Shown here in pieces: positions 32,869 through 42,787 of a DNA stretch of 64,000 bases. A program made the translations under genes and the position numbers. The stretch spans positions 62,001 to 126,000 of the forward strand of contig NZ_JAAOYM010000003.1 of assembly GCF_011761185.1 (NCBI RefSeq), given 5' to 3'. Source of the stretch: Saccharomonospora amisosensis. Its GTDB lineage: Bacteria > Actinomycetota > Actinomycetes > Mycobacteriales > Pseudonocardiaceae. The notes below the pieces were generated by a model. It made no database searches. It was not told where the DNA came from and worked only from the letters and a program-made list of their open reading frames with translations. Within the stretch, counting starts at the first letter, position 1, and each line of letters starts with the position of its first letter.

Positions 32869-33420
32869 TCACCAGATCGCGACCGGCGCCTGTCCCCTGC
32901 GGAAGTAGCCGGGGATACGCTGGCCGGACGTCGCTCGTTCGATGCGCTTCTTCATGCCGTCCGAAAGCGCGTCGTTCTTCATCATTTCCAGGTAGATCGC
33001 CGACACGTTGCCGAAGTCGAAGAAGTCGCGCTGCCAGGACCACATCCCGTCGCCGCCGTAGCGAAACCAGCTTCCCCCGATGCCGGGCACCTCGTAGGCG
33101 GTGCCGTCCGGTCTCGTGGCCTCGGCGATCTGCTTCCACAGGCCGATGACCTCGCCCTGCCGGTCATCGACGATGATCTTCTGGTACGGGTAGCGCCACC
33201 CTTGCAGGCCCTCCATTTCCTGACCCAGCGCGATGTCGCGGATCTCGTCCCGACCGACAGCCATGAAGTCCTGCTCCGGCCCGACGTTCCAGCCGTAGGT
33301 GGCGTCCTCCGTGTACATCAGCGCCAGCGGGCGCCAGTCACCCGCCTGTTCGCAGCGTTCGTTCTCCGCCAGCCAGCGGCTGACCATCTCGTCGAGTTCA
33401 GCACGGGGAAACGCGGGCAT
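32869..33420 (-). CDS. SnoaL-like / NTF2-fold protein
   Basis: This 183-residue soluble protein has the NTF2-like pattern: an N-terminal helix (LDEMVSRWLAENERCEQAGD), WRPLALMYTEDATYGWNVGP, GRDEIRDIAL and later WFRYGGDGMWSWQRDFFDFG. Such proteins act as small isomerases, dehydratases or polyketide cyclases, but many only bind ligands. It lies between the ferredoxin and FadD19-like genes in the P450 operon. The reaction is unknown. Confidence 0.7.
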   Translation of the reverse strand: MPAFPRAELDEMVSRWLAENERCEQAGDWRPLALMYTEDATYGWNVGPEQDFMAVGRDEIRDIALGQEMEGLQGWRYPYQKIIVDDRQGEVIGLWKQIAEATRPDGTAYEVPGIGGSWFRYGGDGMWSWQRDFFDFGNVSAIYLEMMKNDALSDGMKKRIERATSGQRIPGYFRRGQAPVAIW

Positions 33421-33456
33421 CGCATCCTCCTGGGTGTGGTGGGGCGGGGTGCTCGG

Positions 33457-34996
<1,540 letters not shown>

Positions 34997-35000
<4 letters not shown>

Positions 35001-35779
35001 TTCTCCTCCCCAAGGGGTGCCTCCGGCTGAACCTCAACAAGCGCGATGTTCACGCCGCGAGGCGCCGTCACGATCGTCGACACCGTGTTCGCGATGTCGC
35101 TGGCACGCAGGAAGTAGGGGTGGCGGGCGAATCCCCACTTCACCCAGTCCTCAAGCAGCGGACCCACCTTCGACTCGTCGAAGTCCATGCCCATCGCGGT
35201 CTGCGTCGGGCCCGGCCGCACCACGGAGGCCCGGACGCCGGTGCCCTCCAGTTCCATCTGCATGGTCCTCGCCATGGCTTCCACCCCGGACTTGGCGGGC
35301 ACGTACGCGCCGACCCTCGGCCGGGGCGAACGGACCACATCGGACCCGATGAACACGACGTCGCCCCTGCGGCGGCGCACCATTCCCGGCACGACGGCCG
35401 AGACGAGCCGGTGCGCGCCGACGAGGTGCACCTGCAACTGGTGAGCGAAGGTGTCGGAGTCGAGTTCGTGGATCAGCGCCGCGTCGAGATCGCCCGCCCC
35501 CGACACGACGACTTCGATGTCCCCGAGTTCGCGCGTGGCGCCCGCGACGAACTCGTTGACCGAGTCAGCGTCGCCGACGTCCAGCGGCAGCGCGATCGCC
35601 TCGCCGCCCTGTTCCACGATCTCGGCCGCGAGCTTCTCGCACACGTTCACCCTGCGCGCCCCGAGCGCCACCGGGAAGCCCGCCTCGGCAAGCACCCTTG
35701 CCGTCGCGGCACCGATCCCGGAGGACGCGCCGCTCACGATGGCGGGCCTGCGCTCCGGATGTGGCTCGAACCTTGGCAT
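34997..35779 (-). CDS. Short-chain dehydrogenase/reductase (Rv0765c-like)
   Basis: This classical SDR has 260 residues with the nucleotide motif GASSGIGAATARVLAE, the acidic region LPLDVGDADSVNEF, and the catalytic YVPAKSGVEAMARTM (Tyr-x3-Lys) after VVFIGSDV. It lies between CYP51 and the CYP123-like gene, coupled by overlap or a 1-bp gap, in the same order as Rv0764c-Rv0766c. It probably oxidises or reduces a hydroxyl/keto group on the P450 product. Confidence 0.87.
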
Positions 35780-35780
35780 G

Positions 35781-37010
35781 TCAGCGCACCTCCACCCGCA
35801 CCGGCAGCGTCGCGAACCCCCGCACGTTGGTGGAGTGCACTCGCTGCGCGTTCCGCTCGTCGATGTCGTAGGCGCGCACCCGCCTGGTGAACTCGCTCAG
35901 CGCGATCCGCGCCTCCAGCCGCGCGAGGTGCGCGCCGAGACAGAAGTGGCTGCCACCGCCGAAGCTGGTGAGCTGCTTGGACCTGTCGCGGTCCAGGTCG
36001 AAGGCGTCGGCCCGGTCGAATGCCCGCTCGTCGCGGTTTGCCGAACCGGGCAGCAGCAACAGCAACGACCCCTCCGGCACGTCCTCGCCGTGGTAGCGCA
36101 GCTCCCGCGTCGTGGTCCTTGCGATGATCTGGCTGGAAGTGTCGTAGCGCAGCGTCTCCTCGACCCAGTCTTCGATCCGTCCCGGGTCGGCCATCGGTTT
36201 GGCCAGTTCCCCGGGGTTTCGCCAGCCCCAGTACAGGGCGTTGCCGAGCAGTTTCGTCGTGGTCTCGTTGCCCGCCACCACCATCAGGAACAGGAAACCG
36301 ATGATCTCGTCGTCGGCCAGCCGGTCCCCGTCGATCTCGGCTTCCAGCAGTGCCGAGGTCAGGTCCTCGGTGCGCTCCGCGCGTCGGGCGGCCACCATGT
36401 CGGAGTAGTACTGCACCAACCGCAGCGCCGCGTCCATCGCCGAGTGCGGCACGTCCTGCACACCCTCCTCGCGATGCATCACGGCGTCGGCGAGGCGGCG
36501 GGTCTGCGCTCGGTCGGCCTCCGGGACACCGACCAGTTCGGAGACGACGTCCATCGGCAACTTGCCCGCGAACTCGGCGATGAAGTCGAACTCCTCGGTC
36601 TCCAGCGCGGAGTCGAGGTGCTGCCTGGTGAGTTCGACGATGCGCTGTTCCAGCTCGCGCACCCGGCGCGGGGTGAACCCTCGCGAGACGAGCGAGCGCA
36701 TCCGCTGGTGCCTCGGGTCGTCCATGGCCAGAAACGACATGGTCTTCGACGCGTGCGGACCGTAGGCGGCCGGGTCGAGCGACACACCGTTGGCGCTCGA
36801 GAGCCCCCGGTTGTCCCGGAATCCCGCGACGACGTCGTCGTAGCGGGCCAGGGCGTAGAAGCCGACCTCGCTGTTGTGGTACAGCGGCGCCTCGTCCCGC
36901 AGCCACCGGTAGGTCGGGTACGGGTCCTCGTGGAAGGCGTAGTCGTAGGGGTTGAACACCCGGTTCGACTCCCGGTTGGACACCGCCTCTGCCCGCGCCA
37001 CATTGCTCAT
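35781..37010 (-). CDS. Cytochrome P450, CYP123-like
   Basis: This 409-residue bacterial class I P450 shows the I-helix MVVAGNETTTKLLGNAL, ExxR in VEETLRYDTSSQ and the heme loop FGGGSHFCLGAHLARLE. Position between the SDR and TetR genes is that of cyp123 (Rv0766c). The substrate of CYP123 is not established. Its ATG overlaps the stop of tetR by four bases, so regulator and P450 are co-translated. Confidence 0.85.
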   Translation of the reverse strand: MSNVARAEAVSNRESNRVFNPYDYAFHEDPYPTYRWLRDEAPLYHNSEVGFYALARYDDVVAGFRDNRGLSSANGVSLDPAAYGPHASKTMSFLAMDDPRHQRMRSLVSRGFTPRRVRELEQRIVELTRQHLDSALETEEFDFIAEFAGKLPMDVVSELVGVPEADRAQTRRLADAVMHREEGVQDVPHSAMDAALRLVQYYSDMVAARRAERTEDLTSALLEAEIDGDRLADDEIIGFLFLMVVAGNETTTKLLGNALYWGWRNPGELAKPMADPGRIEDWVEETLRYDTSSQIIARTTTRELRYHGEDVPEGSLLLLLPGSANRDERAFDRADAFDLDRDRSKQLTSFGGGSHFCLGAHLARLEARIALSEFTRRVRAYDIDERNAQRVHSTNVRGFATLPVRVEVR

Positions 37011-37636
37011 GACCTGCCCTCCGTTATCAGTTCCGCGGTAGCCGCCAGCCCGTCGGCGATCGCCTCGTAGGAAGCGGCTCCCATGCCCGCGTGCACGAGT
37101 GCGCCCGCGTAGGCGAACTCCAGTGCCAGCAGCACCGCCGGGTCGTACCCCGGCCCGAGTGCGGCCTCCAGCCGCTGCCTTATCTCCATCCCGATCCGCA
37201 GCCGCAGGTGCGCCACGTCGGAGTCGTCGCCGAGCATGGCGCTGGTGCAGGCGGCGGCGAGTTCCGGCTCGTCCACCATGAGCAGCGCGAGCTCACGCAA
37301 CACCCCCACCACCCGCTCGCTCGTGCTCTGACCCGCCTCGGCGGCCGGTGGCGACGACCGCAACCGCCGCCACAGCAACTCGGTGATCAGATGGTTCTTC
37401 GAGGCGAAGTAGGTGTACGCGGTGGCGGGCGCGACCTCGGCCCGCGCGGCGACCCCTCGTACGGTCAGGTTCGAGTACCCGGTCTCCCGCAGTTCCTCGA
37501 GCGCGGCAGTGGTCAGTCGCCGCACCATGTCGGCCTGGCGTTTGCTCAGCCGCCGCCGGGTGGCCTCGCCGACAAGGTCGCCTTCCACCTCGTCCGCGTC
37601 GGCTCCCCGGCCTCCACTGACATTCGCACGCGACAT
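37007..37636 (-). CDS. TetR-family regulator of the P450 cluster (Rv0767c-like)
   Basis: The 209-residue protein has a TetR HTH at about 38-84 (VRRLTTAALEELRETGYSNL, GVAARAEVAPATAYTYFASK) and a helical ligand domain. An N-terminal extension of about 30 residues rich in Gly/Glu precedes the HTH. It is transcribed with the CYP123-like gene and holds the Rv0767c place. Double palindromes built from CTGGAC(A/T) at 39153, 40835 and 42742 are its likely operators, with a CTGGACT half-site at 37664 just upstream of its start. The inducer is unknown. Confidence 0.85.
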   Translation of the reverse strand: MSRANVSGGRGADADEVEGDLVGEATRRRLSKRQADMVRRLTTAALEELRETGYSNLTVRGVAARAEVAPATAYTYFASKNHLITELLWRRLRSSPPAAEAGQSTSERVVGVLRELALLMVDEPELAAACTSAMLGDDSDVAHLRLRIGMEIRQRLEAALGPGYDPAVLLALEFAYAGALVHAGMGAASYEAIADGLAATAELITEGRS

Positions 37637-37681
37637 GACTCCACCTGTTCGAAGGTCGGCTCGCTGGACTGTCGCGAGTGG

Positions 37682-37888
37682 CTACTCACGCAGCGACAGC
37701 GCGACCTTTGGACACGAGGCGACCGCCTGCCGCACCCGGTGCTCGTTGTCCCGGTCCGGCCTCGCCCTGATGTGCAACTGCTCGTCGTCGTCCAGTTCGA
37801 ACACCTCCGGTGCGATCGCCTCGCACACACCGTTGGCTTCGCACATGTCGTAGTCGACGACGATCTCTGGGAGTCCCGTCGTGCTCAC
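37682..37888 (-). CDS. [3Fe-4S] ferredoxin, partner of the CYP125/124-clade P450
   Basis: A 68-residue ferredoxin with CEANGVC (C16, C22, Asn at the variable ligand site) and a distal CP motif in VASCPKVAL. It overlaps the upstream P450 gene by four bases. It has a different variable residue (Asn) from the CYP51-linked ferredoxin (His), which may tune redox potential for its own P450. Confidence 0.88.
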   Translation of the reverse strand: MSTTGLPEIVVDYDMCEANGVCEAIAPEVFELDDDEQLHIRARPDRDNEHRVRQAVASCPKVALSLRE

Positions 37889-39096
37889 CGCAGCTTCACC
37901 CGCATTTCCTTGATCCCGTTGATGAAGTTGGAACGCAGCCTGCGCGGCGGTGCGAGGAGTTCGATGTAGGGCAGCCGCTGCGCGATGGTCTCGAACAGCA
38001 CGCGAAGCTCCAGCCTGGCCAGGTGCGAGCCGAGGCAGTAGTGCGGCCCGCCACCACCGAAGGCGATGTGGGGATTGGGGTCACGCTCGAGGTCGAAGGT
38101 GTGCGGATCGTCGAAGACGGTCTCGTCCCGGTTCGCCGAGGGATAGAAGATGACGACCTTGTCGCCCTTCTTGATCGGCTGACCGCCGATCTCGGTGTCC
38201 CTCGTCGCGGTGCGGCGAAAGTCCATGACGGGACTGACCCAGCGCAGCATCTCCTCCACCGCGCTCGGCGCGAGGCCGGGGTCGGCGACCAGTTTGCGGT
38301 ACTGATCGGGGTTCTCCAGTAACGCGTGCATCCCGCCGGTCGCGGCGTTTCGAGTGGTCTCGTTTCCCGCAACCACGAGCAGGACGAAGAACATGTTGAA
38401 CTCCATCTCCGAGAGCACGTCGCCTTCGGAGTCGGGTTGCAGCAACTTCGTCACGATGTCGTCGCGGGGGCAGGACCGCCGCTGTTCGGCCAACTCGTTG
38501 GCATAGGCGAAGATCTCGAAGGCGGCCTGCTCGCCGTCGGCCTCGGTGGTCTGGAACTCGGGGTCGTCGAAGCCGATCATGCGGTTGGACCAGTCGTACA
38601 GCTTCTCCCGGTCCTGCTGCGGAGCGCCCATCAGTTCCGCGATCACAGCGAGCGGCAACTGGGCCGCGATGTCGTGGACGAAATCCACCTCGGTTCGGCT
38701 CTCAAGACTGTCCATCATGGACGAGCACACCGACCTGATGCGTGGCTCCAGCTTGTCCACCATGCGCGGTGTGAACCCCCGGTTCACCAGGTTTCGCTGC
38801 CTGGTGTGCTCCGGCGCGTCCATATTGACCATCATGGCCTGCTGCTTGGCAAGGACTTCCTCGTCGAAGAAGTCCGTCAACGACGTGGTTCCCACGTACG
38901 AGGAGAAGGTCTGCGCGTCCCTGGACACCGCTACGACATCCGCGTGCCGGGTTACCGCCCAGAAGCCCTTGCTCGGCGGCTCCTCCTCCTGCCAGTACAC
39001 GGGCGAGCAGCGGCGCAGTTCGGAGAAGAATTCGTGCGGAACGGATTGCTGATAGACGTCCGGATCATAGAGCCGAACCGAGGGAACACTCATCAC
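37885..39096 (-). CDS. Cytochrome P450 of the CYP125/CYP124/CYP142 clade
   Basis: This 403-residue P450 has the I-helix LLVVAGNETTRNAATGGMHA, ExxR in VEEMLRWVSPVMDFRR and the heme loop FGGGGPHYCLGSHLARLE. The C-terminal RLRSNFINGIKEMRV is typical of P450s that hydroxylate terminal methyl groups of steroid side chains and methyl-branched lipids (CYP125/124/142). The exact subfamily is uncertain. The upstream promoter carries one KstR-like box and the cluster-specific palindromes. This gene is not part of the Rv0763c-Rv0771 order and looks inserted. Confidence 0.8.
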   Translation of the reverse strand: MMSVPSVRLYDPDVYQQSVPHEFFSELRRCSPVYWQEEEPPSKGFWAVTRHADVVAVSRDAQTFSSYVGTTSLTDFFDEEVLAKQQAMMVNMDAPEHTRQRNLVNRGFTPRMVDKLEPRIRSVCSSMMDSLESRTEVDFVHDIAAQLPLAVIAELMGAPQQDREKLYDWSNRMIGFDDPEFQTTEADGEQAAFEIFAYANELAEQRRSCPRDDIVTKLLQPDSEGDVLSEMEFNMFFVLLVVAGNETTRNAATGGMHALLENPDQYRKLVADPGLAPSAVEEMLRWVSPVMDFRRTATRDTEIGGQPIKKGDKVVIFYPSANRDETVFDDPHTFDLERDPNPHIAFGGGGPHYCLGSHLARLELRVLFETIAQRLPYIELLAPPRRLRSNFINGIKEMRVKLR

Positions 39097-39132
39097 TGAA
39101 ATCCCATCAGTTGTCGTCCTCGACGCGAAAAA

Positions 39133-39180
39133 TGTAACACGTTCTCGCGTTGCTGGACAACTGTCCAGATGAAAGTCCAG
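39133..39180 (-). promoter_or_regulatory. Operator region A: KstR-like box plus double CTGGAC palindrome
   Basis: TGTAACACGTTCTC (39133-39146) matches TNNAACNNGTTNNA at all but the last base. Next to it, CTGGACA-AC-TGTCCAG (39153-39168) is a perfect palindrome. A second, weaker one offset by 12 bp (39165-39180) ends in AGTCCAG. The region lies in the 96-bp gap upstream of the P450 gene at 39096, placing both elements at its promoter. Confidence 0.68.
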
Positions 39181-39192
39181 CGAGGAGTACGG

Positions 39193-40782
39193 TCAGTCGG
39201 CCCCGGCGAGCGCGGCACCCACCCGGCGACCGGAGAACACGCAGTCGGCGATGGAGAGCCCGCTGACGTAGGAGTGTGAGCACACACCCACGGCATTACG
39301 CCCCGCGGCGTACAACCCCGGCACCGTCGAACCATCGGTGGCGAGCACGGCGCCGGTGCGCTCGTCAACGGCCAGCCCGCCCAGAGTGATCATCGGGCAG
39401 GGGTAGCCCCGCTGAGCGCGAAGCGAACAGTCGAACACGTAGTACGGCCCGCGCTCCAGCGGACGCACGTGGTCGCCGTCCTTCCCCATCCGGTCTGGCG
39501 CCCCCGCGCACGCGTCGGCGTTGTAGTCCTCGATCGTGCGCCGCAGTCCCTCGGGGTCGATCCCGGCACGCCGCGCGGCCTCCTCGAGTTGGCCACCCTT
39601 GTGGTGTCCGATGGTGAACAGGTAGGTCGCCTGTAACCGCTGGAACCACAGCGTCTGGCTCGGCAGTTGGCGCTTCGCCTCCTCCAGCACCCGGCTGTCG
39701 ACGACCAGGTAAGCCTTCGCCCCCTCCTGCCGCGCGATGTGGTCGCCGATTCTGGCGCCGTAGTACAGCTCGTTGCAGATGCGCTCACCGGCCGTGTTGA
39801 CCAGCACGCCCTCCACCAGCGCCAACGGCGGGTTGTAGAAGCGCCACGCGGAAACCCGGTTCATGCAGTCGGTCCTGCCACCGACCGAACGGCCCAGTTC
39901 GATCCCACTGCCGTCGTCACCGATCGTGCCCAGCGACGATCCGCCTCGGTAGGCGGGTGCGTGCTCGGAAACCAGTTTCCTGTTGAACACGAACCCGCCC
40001 GCGGCGAGCACCACGCCCCTGCGGGCGCGGAACCGTCGCACCTTCCCGTGCCTGCGCTCGATCCGCCTGATCGGCTTGTCCAGCAGTTTGCCGAGCGGAC
40101 GGTAGTAGATGTTGAGCTTGCGGTTCGACTGCGAAAGCAGCCGGTGAAACAGCCTGGGCAGGCCGTTGGCGAGTTCCCGGCATTCGATGCCGACGACGTG
40201 GCCGGACTCGTCGGTCACCAACTCGGTGACCCTGGTCTGGAACCGCACGGCGATATCCCGCTTGGCCACAGCCGAGCGCAATGCCTTGAACAGCACCTTC
40301 CCCGACGTTCCCCGCCCCTTGGTGCGGTGACCGCGCGGCGCGGGCGTCGCCTTGTCGCGGAAGGGCGGAGCGAGTTCGTTGCCCGAGTAGTAGAGGTAGT
40401 AGTCGTTGGTCGGGTAGGAGGTTTTGCGCGGGGACATGCTGCCCTCGAACGGCACCCCGTTGGACTCCAACCAGCGCAGATTCTCCACGCTCTGCTCGCA
40501 GAAGCGGGCGAGTGTCTCCTCCGAGACCACGTCCTCGACCTCCAGCCGCAGGTAGTCGAGCATGGCCTGCGTGGTGTCGGAGTAGCCGGCCCGCACCTGG
40601 TGCTCGGTGCCGCCGCCCGCGTACACGATGCCACCGCTGATCTCGGTGGCTCCTCCACCTCGGAACCGGTCGACGACCAGCACCTCCGCGCCACGATCGG
40701 TGGCTTCGATCGCCGCACAGGCTCCCGCGCCGCCGAAACCGACGATCACGATGTCCGCCTCGGCATCCCACTGCTCAACCAT
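39193..40782 (-). CDS. FAD-binding dehydrogenase (FAD_binding_2 family, KstD/Rv0785-like)
   Basis: This flavoprotein (529 residues from the ATG at 40782) begins with ADIVIVGFGGAGACAAIEA (Rossmann GxGxxG) and has RGVVLAAGGFVFNRKLV and the C-terminal FAD block TVPGLYAAGRNAVGVCSHSY. The fold is shared by fumarate reductases and 3-ketosteroid dehydrogenases; the closest remembered relative is Rv0785. Dehydrogenation of a steroid-like ring is plausible but unproven. The ATG is preferred to a GTG at 40842 because GGAG lies 7 nt before it and the GTG falls inside operator B. Confidence 0.8.
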   Translation of the reverse strand: MVEQWDAEADIVIVGFGGAGACAAIEATDRGAEVLVVDRFRGGGATEISGGIVYAGGGTEHQVRAGYSDTTQAMLDYLRLEVEDVVSEETLARFCEQSVENLRWLESNGVPFEGSMSPRKTSYPTNDYYLYYSGNELAPPFRDKATPAPRGHRTKGRGTSGKVLFKALRSAVAKRDIAVRFQTRVTELVTDESGHVVGIECRELANGLPRLFHRLLSQSNRKLNIYYRPLGKLLDKPIRRIERRHGKVRRFRARRGVVLAAGGFVFNRKLVSEHAPAYRGGSSLGTIGDDGSGIELGRSVGGRTDCMNRVSAWRFYNPPLALVEGVLVNTAGERICNELYYGARIGDHIARQEGAKAYLVVDSRVLEEAKRQLPSQTLWFQRLQATYLFTIGHHKGGQLEEAARRAGIDPEGLRRTIEDYNADACAGAPDRMGKDGDHVRPLERGPYYVFDCSLRAQRGYPCPMITLGGLAVDERTGAVLATDGSTVPGLYAAGRNAVGVCSHSYVSGLSIADCVFSGRRVGAALAGAD

Positions 40783-40834
40783 GAACCGCTCCGCTTCTGG
40801 CGACAGGGCAGTCGCCTGAGCCCTTGCCAGCGAT

Positions 40835-40862
40835 CTGGACACCTGTCTGGTCTATAGTCCAG
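40835..40862. promoter_or_regulatory. Operator B: two overlapping CTGGAC palindromes
   Basis: CTGGACA-CC-TGTCTGG (40835-40850) overlaps CTGGTCT-AT-AGTCCAG (40847-40862), offset 12 bp. It stands between the divergent FAD dehydrogenase and KshB-like genes. The double-palindrome layout with the same 12-bp offset recurs at operators A and C. Confidence 0.68.
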
Positions 40863-40918
40863 CAGGGTCTTCGAAAGCCCCTGGCCGCCTTCGTCACCGA
40901 ACCATTTCGCGGCAAAAC

Positions 40919-40932
40919 TGTAACACGTTTCA
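40919..40932. promoter_or_regulatory. KstR-like box between the FAD dehydrogenase and KshB-like genes
   Basis: TGTAACACGTTTCA matches the KstR consensus TNNAACNNGTTNNA fully and sits within a longer dyad AACTG...CAGTT. It lies 59 bp before the KshB-like ATG. KstR represses cholesterol-catabolic genes in mycobacteria and rhodococci; no kstR gene is in this window. Confidence 0.62.
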
Positions 40933-40990
40933 GTTCATTTCTCGATCTCTGACGAAGCGCGGACAACCGCGAAACCGGAGGTGTCTCGCC

Positions 40991-42020
40991 ATGACTGATT
41001 CGGTTCGCCGCCTGCGGGTAGCGCGGGTGATCACCGAGACCGCCGACGCGTGCTCGCTGGTGTTCGACCTGACGGAGGAAGACAAGGAGTGGTTCTTCTA
41101 CCGCCCCGGCCAGTTCCTCACCTTGTGCGTACCTGCCGAGACCGGCTCGATAGCACGCTGCTACTCGCTGGCCGAGCTCACCGCACGTCGATGCGGACCC
41201 CAAGGTGACCGTGAAGCGGGTGAGCGGCGGCACAGGCTCGAACTGGTTGTGCGACAACGCCCGAGCGGGCATGGAGCTGGAGGTGTTGCCACCGGCGGGC
41301 AGGTTCACCCCGGAGCGGCTCGAAGGGGATCTCGTACTCTTCGCTGGCGGCAGTGGGATAACTCCGTTGCTTTCGATTCTGAAATCGGTGCTGTTCGCCG
41401 GTTCGGGCAACGTCACCCTCTGCTATGCCAACCGCGACGAGCAGTCGGTCATCTTCGCGGCCGAACTCGACGAGTTGCGTGCCCGGTTCGCACCCAGGCT
41501 GTCCGTCGTGCACTGGCTCGAATCGAAGCGAGGGTTGCCCGACGCGGCGGCCCTGCGTGAGTTGGTCGACCACGCGCCCGCGACCGAGTGCTTCGCGTGC
41601 GGACCCGAGCCGTTCATGCTGGCCGCGAGAACGGCCATGGCCGACCGCGGTCTGGCCCGCGACCGCATCCACCTCGAACGATTCACCTCGTTGTCCGGCA
41701 ATCCCTTCGCGGGCAGCGATACCCTGCCGCACGGAGACCGGGCGCGCACCGCGCTTGTCGAGGTTGAGCTGGAAGGCCGCACGCGAGAGCTGTGCTGGCC
41801 GCAGGGCGCTCGACTGCTCGACGTGTTGCGCGCCGCGGGCCTGAACGCACCGTCGTCCTGCGGCGAGGGTGTCTGCGCCGCCTGCGAGTGCAGGGTGGTG
41901 GCAGGCGAGGTGCGGATGGTCGACAACCGGGTGCTCGAGGCCGACGATCTCGAACAGGGCTACATGCTCGCCTGCCAGGCGGTCCCGGTGACGGACGTCG
42001 TGCGGATCAGCTACGCCTGA
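40991..42020 (+). pseudogene. KshB-like ferredoxin reductase interrupted by a one-base insertion
   Basis: KshB supplies electrons from NADH to Rieske oxygenases such as 3-ketosteroid 9-alpha-hydroxylase. The first frame gives FYRPGQFLTLCVPAETGSIA and the FAD motif RCYS (56-59), then turns to nonsense. The next frame continues from 41175 with PKVTVKRVSGGTGSNWLC, GGSGITPLLSILKS and the [2Fe-2S] motif CGEGVCAACEC. Removing one G near 41174 restores 342 residues reading SLASSPHVDADPKVTV, as expected for the family. It is either a sequencing error or a recent loss of function. GGAGGTG precedes the ATG. Confidence 0.82.
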
Positions 42021-42610
42021 GCCGCGTTCTCGGCTGCTCCATTGCCTCCGTCCAGCAGTCCCTCGACGGTCACCATCACCGCCGAAGCCGTGACAGTGAC
42101 GGAGCCCTCGGCGCGCAGCTTCGCCGTGGCGTAGACCTTCCTGCCGTCCTTGCCCACGAAGGCGGCCTCGACGTCAAGGTCCTTGTCGAACGGGGTTCCG
42201 TGGTGGTACTCGACAGAAAGCGAAACCGTCATGGCAGGCCAGCCCGCACTGGCGACCGCATGGCCGACGGCGTGGTCGAGCACCGCGGCGAGCCAGCCGC
42301 CGTGGACCCGACCGGGCGCGCCCTGGTGAACGACGCCGAACCGCACCCGCGCGGTCACGACACCGTCCCCGCCGCCGAACGGCGTCAGCGGCGGCGCGAG
42401 CGGGTTACCCGCCCCCTGGACGGGATTGTGAAAGGTGAGTGACCGCACGTCCGAGCCAGGACCACTCGTCCGTTGCGCGTTGAGGGAAGCCGTCACCGAC
42501 CTGATCCGCTCGGTGGCCACTGCCAGCTGCTGCTCGTCGGCACCGGTGCACACAGCTACCTCGATGAGTCGCCGAATCTCCTCCGCCAGCAGAGCCTGCT
42601 GTGTCGTCAT
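42011..42610 (-). CDS. PaaI-type hotdog-fold thioesterase
   Basis: This 199-residue protein has an N-terminal helical extension (about 1-60) and a hotdog domain with VRFGVVHQGAPGRVHGGWLAAVLDHAVGHAV, whose HGG/Asp block is typical of PaaI-like acyl-CoA thioesterases. It probably hydrolyses an acyl-CoA made in this cluster. Its 3' end overlaps the KshB-like gene by 10 bp (convergent), and it is divergent from aldA across operator C. Confidence 0.8.
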   Translation of the reverse strand: MTTQQALLAEEIRRLIEVAVCTGADEQQLAVATERIRSVTASLNAQRTSGPGSDVRSLTFHNPVQGAGNPLAPPLTPFGGGDGVVTARVRFGVVHQGAPGRVHGGWLAAVLDHAVGHAVASAGWPAMTVSLSVEYHHGTPFDKDLDVEAAFVGKDGRKVYATAKLRAEGSVTVTASAVMVTVEGLLDGGNGAAENAAQA

Positions 42611-42630
42611 TGCCCGACCACTCCATCAAC

Positions 42631-42644
42631 TAGAACAGGTTTCA
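42631..42644. promoter_or_regulatory. KstR-like box between the thioesterase and aldA genes
   Basis: TAGAACAGGTTTCA matches TNNAACNNGTTNNA fully. It lies 21 bp upstream of the thioesterase ATG on the minus strand. Confidence 0.6.
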
Positions 42645-42741
42645 CATCGTCAGGCGAGAATATCTTGCGTGACAAGCGACGCAATGCCCTAGCCTCGAAG
42701 AACTCGTTCTACCGACTAGGACCCTTGCGGGGCGCGAATGG

Positions 42742-42769
42742 CCAGACTAGAGTCTGGACACATGTCCAA
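42742..42769. promoter_or_regulatory. Operator C: two overlapping palindromes before aldA
   Basis: CCAGACT-AG-AGTCTGG (42742-42757) overlaps CTGGACA-CA-TGTCCAA (42754-42769), offset 12 bp, ending 18 bp before the aldA ATG. Position near the start fits repression by a TetR-type protein. Confidence 0.68.
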
Positions 42770-42787
42770 CACGATGAGGAGACTGCC

